A stretch of 64,000 nucleotides of DNA, taken from contig NZ_CP109596.1 of NCBI RefSeq assembly GCF_036327755.1, positions 620,001 through 684,000 on the forward strand, written 5' to 3'. The DNA comes from Nocardia sp. NBC_01503 (GTDB lineage Bacteria > Actinomycetota > Actinomycetes > Mycobacteriales > Mycobacteriaceae). A model generated the notes under the pieces. It worked only from the letters and a program-made list of their open reading frames with translations, was not told the origin of the DNA and made no database searches. Both the position numbers and the translations under genes were made by a program. Below, piece after piece: positions 8,598 through 17,949 of the stretch; the stretch's first letter is position 1, and every line of letters begins with the position of its first letter.

Positions 8598-10199
8598 GTG
8601 CTGCTGACAATTACCTGTACCCGACCCGATGGCGCCGCCTGGGCGGCGAGTGAACTGGGATACCTGCTGCACAAGAACCCCGGCAAGGCGCAGACCTTCG
8701 AGCAGTCGTACGGGGTGGCGCATGTGCTGTACCCGGAGGCGGGCGAGGAACGGTGCACGGCGGCGCTGCTGCTGGAGATCGATCCGGTGCGACTGGTGCG
8801 CGGAAAGACCAAGGGCGCAATGGAATTCAGTCTCGGACAGTATGTGAACGATCGGCCGTACGCAGCGTCCTCGCTGCTGTCGGTAGCCATTTCGACGGTA
8901 TTCGGGTCCGCGCTGCACGGGCGTTGTGCGCAACGACCGGAGCTGGTGGAGAGCTCGTTGCCGCTGTGCGTCGAGCTGCCCGCGGTGCCCTGCAAGGGTG
9001 GGGCGGACGCCGCCGAGCAGATCTTCGGTCCGCTGGGGTGGGCGGTCGAGGCCACTCCCCTGCCACTGGACCCCGCCTTTCCCGAGTGGGGGAATTCGCA
9101 CTATCTGCGGCTGGCGCTCACCGGCGCCATGCGACTGTCGGACGCGCTGTCACATCTGTATGTGCTGCTGCCCGTGCTCGATGGGAACAAGCACTACTTC
9201 CTGGATGCGGGTGAGGTCGACAAGCTGTTGCGATTCGGGGCGGGGTGGCTGAATACGCATCCGGCGCGGGATTGGATCACGCGGCGGTATCTGGCGCGGC
9301 GACATTCGCTGGTGCGGACCGCGCTGGCACGACTGGCCGAACTGGATGATCTCGAGCCCGAGCAGTTCGGGGCGGTCGATCTGAATATCGACGAGCTGGC
9401 CCGGGATGTCGCGGCCGCCGCCGCGGAGGTGGAAGCCGCCGAGCGGGAAGGTATGGCGCAGGACGCGAACTCCACCGCGGCAAGGGAATCCGAATCGGAA
9501 GCCGCCGCAGGTAGTGCTCTCGCGCAGGGCGAGGCGACTTCGGAGAGCACGGCCACCTCGGAGGCCGACGCGCCGGTGCTGTCGCTTGCGGTGATGCGGC
9601 GATCCGCTGTCGTGGGTGCGCTGCACTCCGTCGGGGCGCGGCGGGTGCTGGATCTGGGCTGCGGGGAGGGTGCGCTGCTGCGCGAGCTGATCGCGGATCG
9701 ATCCTTCGACGAGATTGTGGGCATTGATGTTTCGGTGCGATCGCTGCGGATCGCCGAGCGGCGGATGCGGCGGCTCCCGCTGTGGCAGACGCAGCGGGTC
9801 ACCACCCGGCAGGGTGCGCTCACCTATACCGACGCCTCGCTGCGCGGATATGACGCGGCGGTGCTCATGGAGGTGATCGAGCACGTCGACCTGACCCGGC
9901 TGAACGCGTTGGAGCAGGCGGTATTCGGCGCCGCCGGACCCGGAGCGGTCATCGTGACGACACCGAACGGGGAGTACAACGCGCTCTACGAGGGCATGGC
10001 GGACGGCGCTTTCCGGCACTCGGATCACCGATTCGAATGGAGCCGCGCCGAATTCGCCGCATGGGCGGCCCGTGTCGGCGAAACCTACGGCTATCAGGTG
10101 CGTTTCGAGCCCATCGGCCTGGTCGATGCCGAGCTCGGCGCGCCGACCCAGATGGCGGTCTTCACCAAGGCCGCGAATGACGAGAAGGGAGCCGCGTAA
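8598..10199 (+). CDS. hen1: 3'-terminal RNA ribose 2'-O-methyltransferase Hen1
   Basis: A 533-residue bacterial Hen1. It methylates the 2'-OH at the 3' end of ribotoxin-cut RNA during repair, so that the same site cannot be cut again. The N-terminal half (LLTITCTRPDGAAWAASELGYLLHKNP onward) is the bacterial partner domain that works with the Pnkp ligase. The C-terminal methyltransferase has the SAM motif VLDLGCGEGALL near residue 350, the metal-binding EVIEHVD near 425, TTPNGEYN, and RHSDHRFEWSRAEF near 473. An acidic Ala/Glu-rich linker separates the halves. The GTG at 8598 follows GGGAG with ten-base spacing. Its TAA overlaps the ATG of pnkp (TAATG). Confidence 0.93.
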   Translation: MLLTITCTRPDGAAWAASELGYLLHKNPGKAQTFEQSYGVAHVLYPEAGEERCTAALLLEIDPVRLVRGKTKGAMEFSLGQYVNDRPYAASSLLSVAISTVFGSALHGRCAQRPELVESSLPLCVELPAVPCKGGADAAEQIFGPLGWAVEATPLPLDPAFPEWGNSHYLRLALTGAMRLSDALSHLYVLLPVLDGNKHYFLDAGEVDKLLRFGAGWLNTHPARDWITRRYLARRHSLVRTALARLAELDDLEPEQFGAVDLNIDELARDVAAAAAEVEAAEREGMAQDANSTAARESESEAAAGSALAQGEATSESTATSEADAPVLSLAVMRRSAVVGALHSVGARRVLDLGCGEGALLRELIADRSFDEIVGIDVSVRSLRIAERRMRRLPLWQTQRVTTRQGALTYTDASLRGYDAAVLMEVIEHVDLTRLNALEQAVFGAAGPGAVIVTTPNGEYNALYEGMADGAFRHSDHRFEWSRAEFAAWAARVGETYGYQVRFEPIGLVDAELGAPTQMAVFTKAANDEKGAA

Positions 10200-12775
10200 T
10201 GGCGGAGCTCTCCATCCCCGAACTGTCGCTGGTGGTACTGATCGGCAGTACCGGATCCGGTAAATCGACCTTCGCGCGTAAGCATTTCCGGGGGACGGCG
10301 ATCATCTCCTCGGACGCCTGCCGCGGCATCGTCAGCGATGACGAGAACGATCAGGCCGCCACGCCCGAGGCGTTCGCACTGCTGCACCATATCGCCGGGG
10401 TACGGTTGCGGCGAGGGCTGCGCACGGTGGTCGATGCCACCAATGTGCAGCCGAAGGCGCGACAGGAGTTGATCGAGCTGGCGCGAGCGCACGATGTGCT
10501 GCCGGTGGCCATTGTGCTGGATGTGCCCGAACAGGAGTGTGTGCGGCGCAATGCCTCTCGACCCGATCGCGACTTCGGCCCGCATGTCGTAGCCCGGCAG
10601 CAGCGGGATCTGCGGCGCGGTATGCGGTTCCTGGAGCGCGAGGGCTTCCGCCGGGTGCACGTGCTGCACGGTGCGGCCGAGATCGACGCGGCGACCATTG
10701 CGAACGAGCGACTGTGGAACGACCGGCGGGATCTGACCGGACCGTTCGATGTGATCGGCGATGTGCACGGTTGCCGCTCCGAATTGGAGACGCTGCTGGG
10801 CGAACTCGGCTATGCGCTGGTTCGGGATACCGCCGGACGGGCCGTGGACGCGCGACATCCGGAGGGTCGGACCGCGGTATTCGTCGGCGATCTGGTGGAT
10901 CGCGGACCCGACACCCCCGGCGTGCTGCGCCTGGTCATGGGCATGGTTTCCGCTGGAAACGCGCTGTGCGTCACCGGAAATCACGAATTCAAGCTGGTGC
11001 GCGCGCTGGACGGGCGCAAGGTGAGGACCACGCACGGGCTGGCCGAATCCCTGGCGCAGCTCGAGGGTGAGGACGGCGAATTCCGTAAGACCGCATTGGA
11101 ATTCATGCGCGGCCTGATCAGTCACTACGTGCTGGACGGTGGCAATCTGGTGGTCGCGCACGCCGGGCTCAAAGAGCAGTTCCAGGGACGTGCCTCGGGC
11201 CGCGTCCGCGAATTCGCCATGTACGGCGAATCCACCGGCGAGACAGACGAATACGGGCTGCCGGTGCGCTACCCGTGGGCCAATGACTATCGGGGTAGGG
11301 CCCTCGTGTTGTACGGGCACACGCCGATGGCCGAGCTGGTGTGGGTGAACAACACCCTCTGCCTCGATACCGGCGTGGTGTTCGGCGGACGACTCACCGC
11401 GCTGCGTTATCCGGAGCGGGAGCCGGTTTCGGTTGCGGCCGAACAGGTCTGGTACGAGCCGACGCGCCCGTTGGAGACACCCAGCGTCGTACCCGGTATC
11501 GGAATGGTGCACCGCGATCCCGGCGTACTCGACCTCGACGATGTGATCGGCCGCCGCGTGGTGGAGACCCGCTACCTGGCGCGCGTCGGTGTGCAGGAGG
11601 ACGCGGCCAGTGCGGCACTGGAGGTGATGAGCCGGTTCGCCGTCGACCCGCGCTGGCTGGTCTACCTGCCGCCGACCATGTCGCCCTGTGCCACTTCGAC
11701 ACTCGACGGATATCTGGAGCATCCGGCGCAGGCGTTCGAGTACTACCGCTCCGAGGGCATCGAGACCGTGGTGTGCGAGGAGAAGCATATGGGGTCACGG
11801 GCCGTCGTGGTGGTGGCGCGCTCGGCCATGACCGCTCGCGATCGGTTCGGGGTGAGCGACGGCAGCACCGGCGCGGTATACACCCGCACCGGGCGACCGT
11901 TCTTCGACGCCGCGGAACAGGGGGAGACGCTGCTCGCGCGGGTGCGCGCGGCGGCCGAGAAGGCCGGTCTCTTCGAGGAGTTGGGCACCGATTGGCTGGC
12001 CCTGGACACCGAACTGCTGCCGTGGTCCGCCAAGGCGATGGGGCTGCTGCGCACCCAGTACGCGGCGGTCGGCGCGGCCGCGCGGGCCTCCCTCGGCGCG
12101 GCCGCACAGGCGCTGGACGCGGTACGCGAAAGAGGTTTGGACGTCACCGATCTCGCGACGCGCACCGCGGACCGGGCGACCGACGCGGCAGCCTTCACCA
12201 CCGCCTACGGTCGGTACTGCTGGCCCGTCCACGGTCTCGACGGCGTACGCCTCGCACCGTTCCAGATCCTGGCCGCACAGGGCGTCAATTACGCCGTGCA
12301 CGAACACAATTGGCATCTGGAGCGCATCGACCGACTTGCCGAGGCCGATCCGGAGCTGTTCACGCCCACCCGGCGCAGAGTGGTGAACCTGTCCGACCCG
12401 GATAGCGAAGCCGCGGCCACCGCCTGGTGGACCGAGCTCACCACGGCCGGTGGTGAGGGCATGGTGGTCAAGCCGAGCGGATCGCTGGTGACCGGAGCAG
12501 GCACCCGCGGTGGACGCCCGGTCCAGCCCGGCGTGAAATGCCGTGGCCCGGAGTACCTCCGGATCATCTACGGCCCCGAATACCTGCGCCCCGCCAATCT
12601 GACCCGCCTGCGCCAGCGTGGCCTGGGCGGCAAACGCTCCCTGGCCCTGCGCGAATACGCCCTCGGCCTGGAGGCCCTGGACCGCTTCGTCACCGGCGAA
12701 CCGCTCTGGCGAGTACACGAAGCCGTCTTCGCGATCCTGGCGCTGGAGACCCAGCCGATCGACCCCCGGCTGTAG
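10199..12775 (+). CDS. pnkp: Polynucleotide kinase-phosphatase-ligase Pnkp (RNA repair)
   Basis: An 858-residue three-domain enzyme that heals and seals broken RNA. The N-terminal kinase has the P-loop GSTGSGKST at 16-24. The central metallophosphatase has GDVHGCRSE near 186, GDLVDRGPDT near 230, GNHE near 261, then VVAHAGL and YGHTPM. The C-terminal adenylyltransferase has the nucleotidyl lysine in EEKHMGSRAV near 529 and the motif MVVKPS. The last domain ligates only together with Hen1, the upstream overlapping gene. The cassette is complete and all catalytic motifs are intact, so it should be functional. No ribotoxin or other repair gene is adjacent. Confidence 0.95.
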   Translation: MAELSIPELSLVVLIGSTGSGKSTFARKHFRGTAIISSDACRGIVSDDENDQAATPEAFALLHHIAGVRLRRGLRTVVDATNVQPKARQELIELARAHDVLPVAIVLDVPEQECVRRNASRPDRDFGPHVVARQQRDLRRGMRFLEREGFRRVHVLHGAAEIDAATIANERLWNDRRDLTGPFDVIGDVHGCRSELETLLGELGYALVRDTAGRAVDARHPEGRTAVFVGDLVDRGPDTPGVLRLVMGMVSAGNALCVTGNHEFKLVRALDGRKVRTTHGLAESLAQLEGEDGEFRKTALEFMRGLISHYVLDGGNLVVAHAGLKEQFQGRASGRVREFAMYGESTGETDEYGLPVRYPWANDYRGRALVLYGHTPMAELVWVNNTLCLDTGVVFGGRLTALRYPEREPVSVAAEQVWYEPTRPLETPSVVPGIGMVHRDPGVLDLDDVIGRRVVETRYLARVGVQEDAASAALEVMSRFAVDPRWLVYLPPTMSPCATSTLDGYLEHPAQAFEYYRSEGIETVVCEEKHMGSRAVVVVARSAMTARDRFGVSDGSTGAVYTRTGRPFFDAAEQGETLLARVRAAAEKAGLFEELGTDWLALDTELLPWSAKAMGLLRTQYAAVGAAARASLGAAAQALDAVRERGLDVTDLATRTADRATDAAAFTTAYGRYCWPVHGLDGVRLAPFQILAAQGVNYAVHEHNWHLERIDRLAEADPELFTPTRRRVVNLSDPDSEAAATAWWTELTTAGGEGMVVKPSGSLVTGAGTRGGRPVQPGVKCRGPEYLRIIYGPEYLRPANLTRLRQRGLGGKRSLALREYALGLEALDRFVTGEPLWRVHEAVFAILALETQPIDPRL

Positions 12776-12815
12776 CGGGGGCACCTCGCCACCCGAACGG
12801 CAGCGGAATCACCTC

Positions 12816-12902
12816 GTCATCCCGACATGCTTTTGGCCGGGATCCACACCCCCTGCGCACCGGCCGTTCAGTGGACCCCGGCCAAAAGCGCGCCGGGATG
12901 AC
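12816..12902. repeat. Intergenic nested palindrome, copy 1 (two half-units)
   Basis: Left half 12816-12850 begins GTCATCCCG and ends GATCCACACC. Right half 12871-12902 is its inverted copy, ending CCGGGATGAC, with a 20-bp spacer. Each half is itself a hairpin (ATCCCG...CCGGGAT). It lies just past the pnkp stop, in the convergent gap before the GT39 gene. Other copies are at 15265, 43886, 51702, 53109 and 58960. Confidence 0.9.
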
Positions 12903-12950
12903 GGAGCGGCGCACGACCTATGGTGCCCTCCAGGCGCACCCGCGCCGGAG

Positions 12951-12985
12951 CGTCCGGCCCACCAGTGTGGCTGGTGGACCGGACG
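12951..12985. terminator. Strong stem-loop in the convergent pnkp/GT39 gap
   Basis: CGTCCGG-C-CCACCAG pairs with CTGGTGG-A-CCGGACG around the loop TGTGG: 14 base pairs and one C/A mismatch. It has no clear U-tract on either side, so it may be a bidirectional terminator or simply an RNA 3'-end stabiliser. Confidence 0.5.
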
Positions 12986-13036
12986 CCGCGGTATCCGGTG
13001 CGGACCGTAGGGGTTCGGCCCGTACCGCCCCTCGAT

Positions 13037-15175
13037 TCACCCGGTCGTGCGCGGGGAGGTCAGGTCGTAGAGCGTGACCCCGTCCACCTGAACCGCGGTG
13101 TAATGATCCTTTACCCACGTGGTGATCTTCGAACCCTCGGAACTGGATCGCCCACCCGGTCCACGGCTCTCACCCGCGATGAAGAAGTGGATTCGCCCCT
13201 CGGCCACATCCTGCTGGAACTGCTCCAGGGTGGGTGCGGGATCGCCGCCGCTGAAGCCGCCGATCGCCATGACCGGATAGTCCGCGGCCAGCTGGTAGTT
13301 CGCGGCATTGTTCGAGCTGACGGTGGCGGCGACCCAGGTGTACGCACCGCCGTCCCGCTCGAGCAGGGCCAGGATCTTGTCGCTCGGCTTCTCGTCCCCG
13401 CCCATCGGACCGCCGCCGCTGCGACCGCGCTCCCGCTGCTGCCCGGCGTCATCCGAGGCGGCGGAGTTCGGAGCCGCACCGGTCGGCGCAGCGCCCTCCG
13501 GAGCAGCACCGTTCGGGGCAGCGCTATTCGGTTCGGCCCCGGTCGATTCCGGGTCCGAGGTGCCACCGCCACCGGGGAAGCCCGGGAAACCGGAGTTGGT
13601 CTTGGGACCGGCTTTCACGATTCCGCCGCTGTGCGGTTGGCGCAGGGTTTCCACGGCATATGCGGTGGGTGCGGCAAGGCCGACGAACAGCGTGGCGAGC
13701 AGGGCGGCGATGGTGAGGTTACGGCTGCCGCGCAGCAGCAGTCCGGCCGCCGCGAGTACCGCCACGCCCACGATCACCCAGCGCAACCACGGGACGAAAT
13801 CCGGTGTGCGCGACAGCAGTACGAAGGCGGTGAGCGCGGTCAGCGCGACACTCAGCACCAATGCCGCCCGGACCCAGCGGCGGTCGCGGTGCGGCCATAC
13901 CACCGCTGCGGCGGCGGCGATGGTTCCGGCGATCGCGGGAGCCAGTGCGACCGTGTAGTATTCGTGGAAAATGCCGCTCATAAAGCTGAAGACCAGGCCG
14001 GTGACCAGACCCCAGCCGCCGATCACCAGCAGGGCGGCCCGCTTCATATCGGTGCGGGGAGCCCTGCCGCACAGCACGATCGCCGCGACGAGCAGGATGA
14101 GCGCGGCCGGGATCAGCCAGGCGATCTGACCGCCGACGGTCTCGTTGAACAGGCGGGTGATCCCGGACTTACCACCGAATCCGCCGAAGCCGCCGTGCAT
14201 TTCGGGCTGTTCGCCGCCCGAAGGCAGATCACCGGAGGGCGTCCCACCGCCGAAGCCGGACCCCGAGCTGGAGCCGAATGATCCGAGCCGATCCAGTCCG
14301 TTGTATCCGAGAGTCAGTTCGATGATCGAATTGTGCTCGGAGCCACCGAAATACGGCCGATCCGAGGCGGGCCACAGCTGAGCGATGAGCACCCACCAGC
14401 CCGCACCGATCACCATGGCCGCACCGGCGGCGAACAGCTGCGCGATCCGCTTACCGAGTTTCGGCGGTCCGGCGAACAGGTATGCCGAAGCGAGTGCGGG
14501 CAGCACCAGCAGGACCTGCAATTGCTTTGCCAGGAACCCGAATCCGACGAACAGCCCGCACAGCACCAGCCACCGCCAGCGCCCGTCCTCGAGACCCCGC
14601 AGCATGGCCCAGACCGCGGCTATCATCAGCAGCACCAGTAGCGCGTCCGGATTGTTGTACCGGAACATCAGCGCCGCAACGGGAGTCACCGCCAGCACGA
14701 GTCCGGCGAGCAGTCCCGCATTCGCCCCGAAGTACCGGCGTACCAGCGCCCACAGCAGCGCCACCGACGCGACCCCGATCAGCACCTGCGGCACCAGCAT
14801 GCTCGCGCTGCTGAACCCGAACACCCTGGCGGACAACTCCATCGGCCAGAACGACGCCGGAGTCTTGTCCACGGTGATGGCATCGGCCCAGTCCGAGGAG
14901 CCGAAGAAGAACGCCTTCCACGACCGCGCCCCGGACTGCACCGCGGCGGCGTAGAACGAATTCGCCCACCCGCTGGCGGTCAGATTCCACAGGTACGCGG
15001 CGGCGGTCCCGACCAGCAGCACCGCCAGCGCCAGGCACTCACCGCGCGTGGCACGTCCGGTCAGCGCCCGTCCCGCGGTCGGCGTGGATCCCTGTTCGGC
15101 CGCACCACCCTGCCGCGGACTCTCGCCGCCCATCACCCCGGTCGCGCCGCCGGGCCCATTAGCTGTCTCGGTCAT
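13037..15175 (-). CDS. GT39-family (ArnT/PMT-like) membrane glycosyltransferase
   Basis: A 712-residue polytopic membrane protein with around 12 predicted helices. The first extracytoplasmic loop has SGWANSFYAAAVQSGARSWKAFFFGSSDWADAITVDKTP, where the Asp residues match the acidic catalytic site of GT39/ArnT-type enzymes that use polyprenyl-phosphate sugars. A Gly/Ser-rich loop (SFGSSSGSGFGGGTPSG) interrupts the membrane domain. After the last helix comes a low-complexity Ala/Pro segment with repeated GAAPxGAAP units, then a soluble C-terminal domain (DKILALLERDGGAYTWVAA onward) on the outer face. The ATG at 15175 is preferred over an in-frame codon nine residues upstream. Sugar and acceptor unknown. 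Confidence 0.85.
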   Translation of the reverse strand: MTETANGPGGATGVMGGESPRQGGAAEQGSTPTAGRALTGRATRGECLALAVLLVGTAAAYLWNLTASGWANSFYAAAVQSGARSWKAFFFGSSDWADAITVDKTPASFWPMELSARVFGFSSASMLVPQVLIGVASVALLWALVRRYFGANAGLLAGLVLAVTPVAALMFRYNNPDALLVLLMIAAVWAMLRGLEDGRWRWLVLCGLFVGFGFLAKQLQVLLVLPALASAYLFAGPPKLGKRIAQLFAAGAAMVIGAGWWVLIAQLWPASDRPYFGGSEHNSIIELTLGYNGLDRLGSFGSSSGSGFGGGTPSGDLPSGGEQPEMHGGFGGFGGKSGITRLFNETVGGQIAWLIPAALILLVAAIVLCGRAPRTDMKRAALLVIGGWGLVTGLVFSFMSGIFHEYYTVALAPAIAGTIAAAAAVVWPHRDRRWVRAALVLSVALTALTAFVLLSRTPDFVPWLRWVIVGVAVLAAAGLLLRGSRNLTIAALLATLFVGLAAPTAYAVETLRQPHSGGIVKAGPKTNSGFPGFPGGGGTSDPESTGAEPNSAAPNGAAPEGAAPTGAAPNSAASDDAGQQRERGRSGGGPMGGDEKPSDKILALLERDGGAYTWVAATVSSNNAANYQLAADYPVMAIGGFSGGDPAPTLEQFQQDVAEGRIHFFIAGESRGPGGRSSSEGSKITTWVKDHYTAVQVDGVTLYDLTSPRTTG

Positions 15176-15264
15176 GCAACCCACCCTGCGCGCTCCCCCC
15201 ACGCCCGCCCTGGGACCGCGCTGGGAGCTTGCTGTGAACGCCGACGTCGCTCGACGCCGCCCCC

Positions 15265-15352
15265 GTCATCCCGGCGCGTTTTCGGCCGGGATACACACCC
15301 GCAGCGGTCCAGCTGATTCCGTGGATCCCGGCCGAAAGCATGCCGGGATGAC
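15265..15352. repeat. Intergenic nested palindrome, copy 2 (two half-units)
   Basis: Left half 15265-15299, right half 15321-15352, 21-bp spacer. The halves are inverted copies and each forms its own ATCCCGGC/GCCGGGAT hairpin. It occupies the gap between the NUDIX gene and the GT39 gene, upstream of GT39. Confidence 0.9.
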
Positions 15353-15397
15353 GAGGGAAGGCTCGGCCCCAGGAGGCCAGGCCCCCCTGGTCGACCG

Positions 15398-15874
15398 CTA
15401 GGCCCCCGCGAGTTCGGCGAGGCGGTCCAGGAACGGCCGCTGACCTTTGCCCAGTTTCTCATGGGCGAGGTCGAGGTCGAACCATTCGGCGCGGTCGATC
15501 TCGGGGAACTGCTGGATGCGACCGGAGCGGGGCGGCCACTCCATATCGAAGGTGCCCGGGACCACCAAGGCCGGATCGAGGTCACCCGAGACGGCCCAGA
15601 CGGTGACCTGTTTGCGGCCGCGACCACTGCCGTATTCGACCTCGCCGAGCGCAAGCCATTCGCCGTCGGGAACGGGCAGGCCGAGCTCTTCGGTGAATTC
15701 GCGGGCCGCGGCGACCTGTGCCTGCTCCTCGTCCGGTTCGTACTCACCCTTGGGGATGGACCAGGCGGCCGCGTCCTTCTTCGCCCAGAGCGGGCCGCCC
15801 ATATGTCCGAGCAGTACTTCCAGGGTGTGGGTGCGGCGGAAGAGCAGAACGCCCGCGCTGTACCTGAGGCTCAT
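15398..15874 (-). CDS. NUDIX hydrolase
   Basis: A 158-residue NUDIX protein with the catalytic box in the form G-x6-E-x7-REFTEELG (around residues 43-65). The one-residue-longer spacing occurs in some subfamilies. The pattern SAGVLLFRR at the N-terminus, PKGEYEPDEE, and the C-terminal PEIDRAEWFDLDLAHEKLGKGQRPFLDRL resemble predicted NTP pyrophosphohydrolases of the MutT type or bis-phosphonucleotide hydrolases. The substrate (damaged nucleotide, diadenosine polyphosphate or other diphosphate) cannot be read from the sequence. It is transcribed toward GT39 but is separated from it by the palindromic repeat. Confidence 0.88.
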   Translation of the reverse strand: MSLRYSAGVLLFRRTHTLEVLLGHMGGPLWAKKDAAAWSIPKGEYEPDEEQAQVAAAREFTEELGLPVPDGEWLALGEVEYGSGRGRKQVTVWAVSGDLDPALVVPGTFDMEWPPRSGRIQQFPEIDRAEWFDLDLAHEKLGKGQRPFLDRLAELAGA

Positions 15875-16085
15875 GAGCGCAGTTTGCCCCGTTCGGCTGG
15901 CAGCCGCACATTCGGGGCGCTATCCTGAGCGACGCGTCAGCGAACCGGTCAGATGAATAAGTTCTCGATAAACGCCGGATGATTTTCGCTGCATTCGCTC
16001 TGGCCGAAACATGGTCGGCCCCTGCGCGTTCCACTAAGCTTCGCTGGTTGGATCTCGACTGAACCTGATGACGATTGGATACCGC

Positions 16086-16892
16086 ATGGAGTTCCGCAGC
16101 GCCACCGCGGCCGCCTCCCTCGTGATCGGCGCACTGACCGCGGCAACCGGCCTGGCTAATGCCGAGCCCGCTGCACCCCAGCACATCGCGTACTCCGCGA
16201 AGTTGGTGGACAAAACGGTCGTCACCACTCTCAAGGGCGGCACGTTCGAGCTTTCCAAAGCCCTCGGCGCGGATCTCGCGTCCGGCACCACCACCCGGTT
16301 GACCGAACACGACGGTGTGGTCACCGCGGCCGACGGTAAGACCGTCGATCCGGCGGACATCGTGAATGTGGTCGATGTGAAGGACGATCAGGGCGGCGTC
16401 CTGCTCACGCTGCCGCTCGAATTCCACCTGGCCGGGGTGAACGTTCCGGTGAAACCCGAGGTGCAGAAGGACAATACGGTCCTGGTCCTCACCCCGGACA
16501 AGCCCGCGGGCGTCACGGTCGCGCAGCCGCTCACGGTGAAGCCGATCGCCTCGCCGAACGAGAACACCCGCGCGCTCAATGATTTCTCCACCCAGTTCGG
16601 CCTGGCCACCACCATCGGCACCTTCATCGGAACCGCCTTGGGTGCGACCATCGGCTGCTTCGTCACTCTGCCCGCCGGCTGTGTACCCGGGCTCACCATG
16701 GGTGCGGCCGTGGGCGGCATTATCGGTTCGATCGCGTTCGGCAGCCCCACGCTGATCGCCGCCGGTATCGATCTGCTCACCACCATGCAGGCCGCGGACG
16801 GCACCACCAAGTGGGCGGATAAGCCGAAACCGGTTCCGGCCGCGCCCGCGACCACCGAGCCGCAGGCGCAACCGGCCGATCAGCCGAAGTAG
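16086..16892 (+). CDS. Exported protein with a glycine-rich membrane hairpin, unknown function
   Basis: About 268 residues. The N-terminus is a Sec signal peptide (SATAAASLVIGALTAATGLANA). Next comes a beta-rich region (IAYSAKLVDKTVVTTLKGGTFEL through VDPADIVNVVDVKDDQGG). Near the C-terminus is a strongly hydrophobic Gly/Ala-rich hairpin, TIGTFIGTALGATIGCFVT followed by GCVPGLTMGAAVGGIIGSIAF, with two cysteines that could pair. The tail is Pro/Ala-rich. This layout recurs in secreted proteins of Nocardia and relatives, but no function is known to me. An ATG at 16068 is an alternative start; neither has a good ribosome binding site. It is followed 24 bp later by a GntR regulator. Confidence 0.65.
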   Translation: MEFRSATAAASLVIGALTAATGLANAEPAAPQHIAYSAKLVDKTVVTTLKGGTFELSKALGADLASGTTTRLTEHDGVVTAADGKTVDPADIVNVVDVKDDQGGVLLTLPLEFHLAGVNVPVKPEVQKDNTVLVLTPDKPAGVTVAQPLTVKPIASPNENTRALNDFSTQFGLATTIGTFIGTALGATIGCFVTLPAGCVPGLTMGAAVGGIIGSIAFGSPTLIAAGIDLLTTMQAADGTTKWADKPKPVPAAPATTEPQAQPADQPK

Positions 16893-16915
16893 TCGGCGAA
16901 GGCCCGGACCGAGCC

Positions 16916-17590
16916 ATGCCAGAACCCGCGTATGTGGCCATCGCCGGGAAGTACGCCCGCCAGATCCGTACCGGCGCACTGCCTCCCGGCACCCGGCTGC
17001 CGAGTTATGCCGAGATCGCCGAACGCAACGGGGTCTCCCAGATCGTCATTCGGCATGCGGTGAAGCTGCTGCTCAACCAGGGTCTGGTGCGCACGGTGGA
17101 GCGGCGTGGCACCTTCGTCGCGGATCGCCTGGATCTGGTGCGATCGGCTCCCCAGCGTCAAATGGCAAGTCCGGAACCAAGTTTCGACCAGGAGACCGAC
17201 CGGGAGGTTCGGTTCGAGCGCAGCAGTAAGCGCATGACCGCCACCGAGCGTCTGGCGGAGGCCCTGGGCCTGGACCCGGGCGCTGAGATCACCCATGTGG
17301 TGACGCGCACCAGCGAGGACGGCCGCCCCATCTCCATCGCCGACTCATACCAACCACTCGGCATCGAAGGCACCGCGGGCGCGGCCTTCCTGGAAGAGAC
17401 CATCGCCGACGAAATCCCCGCCGAAACCCATGCGGCCTGGCTCAATACGCCGCCGGGCGATCTGGTCAAGAGCGTGCGCCAGCGCTTCCTCGGCCGCGAC
17501 AACAGCGTGGTGATGGTCTGCGATCTCTCCTTCCCCTTGGATCGCTACTCCGCCTTCATGTTCCGCATGAATCTGGACCCCACCCCCTAG
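16916..17590 (+). CDS. GntR/HutC-family transcriptional regulator
   Basis: A 224-residue regulator. The N-terminal winged helix-turn-helix (YVAIAGKYARQIRTGALPPGTRLPSYAEIAERNGVSQIVIRHAVKLLLNQGLVRTVERRGTFV split over residues 5-68) is the GntR fold. The C-terminal part (about 90-220, from RFERSSKRMTATERLAEALG to the end) is a UTRA ligand-binding domain of the HutC subgroup, which usually senses a sugar phosphate or small metabolite. The gene it controls is not evident: the only neighbours are an exported protein upstream and two tRNA genes on the other strand. Confidence 0.88.
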   Translation: MPEPAYVAIAGKYARQIRTGALPPGTRLPSYAEIAERNGVSQIVIRHAVKLLLNQGLVRTVERRGTFVADRLDLVRSAPQRQMASPEPSFDQETDREVRFERSSKRMTATERLAEALGLDPGAEITHVVTRTSEDGRPISIADSYQPLGIEGTAGAAFLEETIADEIPAETHAAWLNTPPGDLVKSVRQRFLGRDNSVVMVCDLSFPLDRYSAFMFRMNLDPTP

Positions 17591-17761
17591 GGCTCACCCC
17601 CACCCCGCGCCATATCCGCCGGGTTCCACCACCAAACACATTGCCACCCCGGGAAACTCGCCCCGACGCGCCGCGCTCGACGAGAGATACGTCATACCTG
17701 CGATTTTCGCCCCGCGGGCCCACTCGAGTGACCGGCTATCGAACCTCGGCGAATCGAAAGA

Positions 17762-17838
<77 letters not shown>

Positions 17839-17878
17839 TGACCGTTCGGCCTGGGCCGAAGCTCCCCGACGGGAGAAG

Positions 17879-17949
17879 AGCGGGTGACGGGAATCGAACC
17901 CGCGCTATCAGCTTGGAAGGCTGAAGTTCTACCATTGAACTACACCCGC
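17879..17949 (-). tRNA. tRNA-Gly (anticodon TCC)
   Basis: Minus-strand cloverleaf. The acceptor arm GCGGGTG pairs with CACCCGC, the anticodon loop CTTCCAA reads TCC, and the T arm is CGGGTTCGATTCCCG. No CCA is encoded, so nucleotidyltransferase must add it. It is 40 bp from tRNA-Pro and upstream of it in the direction of transcription, so the two are probably cotranscribed. Confidence 0.95.

Noticed and set aside
10094..11788. 564-residue minus-strand frame opposite pnkp
   Set aside because: Mirror of a high-GC gene with a strong third-position bias. All catalytic motifs are on the plus strand.
12920..14281. 453-residue plus-strand frame opposite the GT39 gene
   Set aside because: Low-complexity Arg/Gly translation of the antisense strand of a membrane protein gene.
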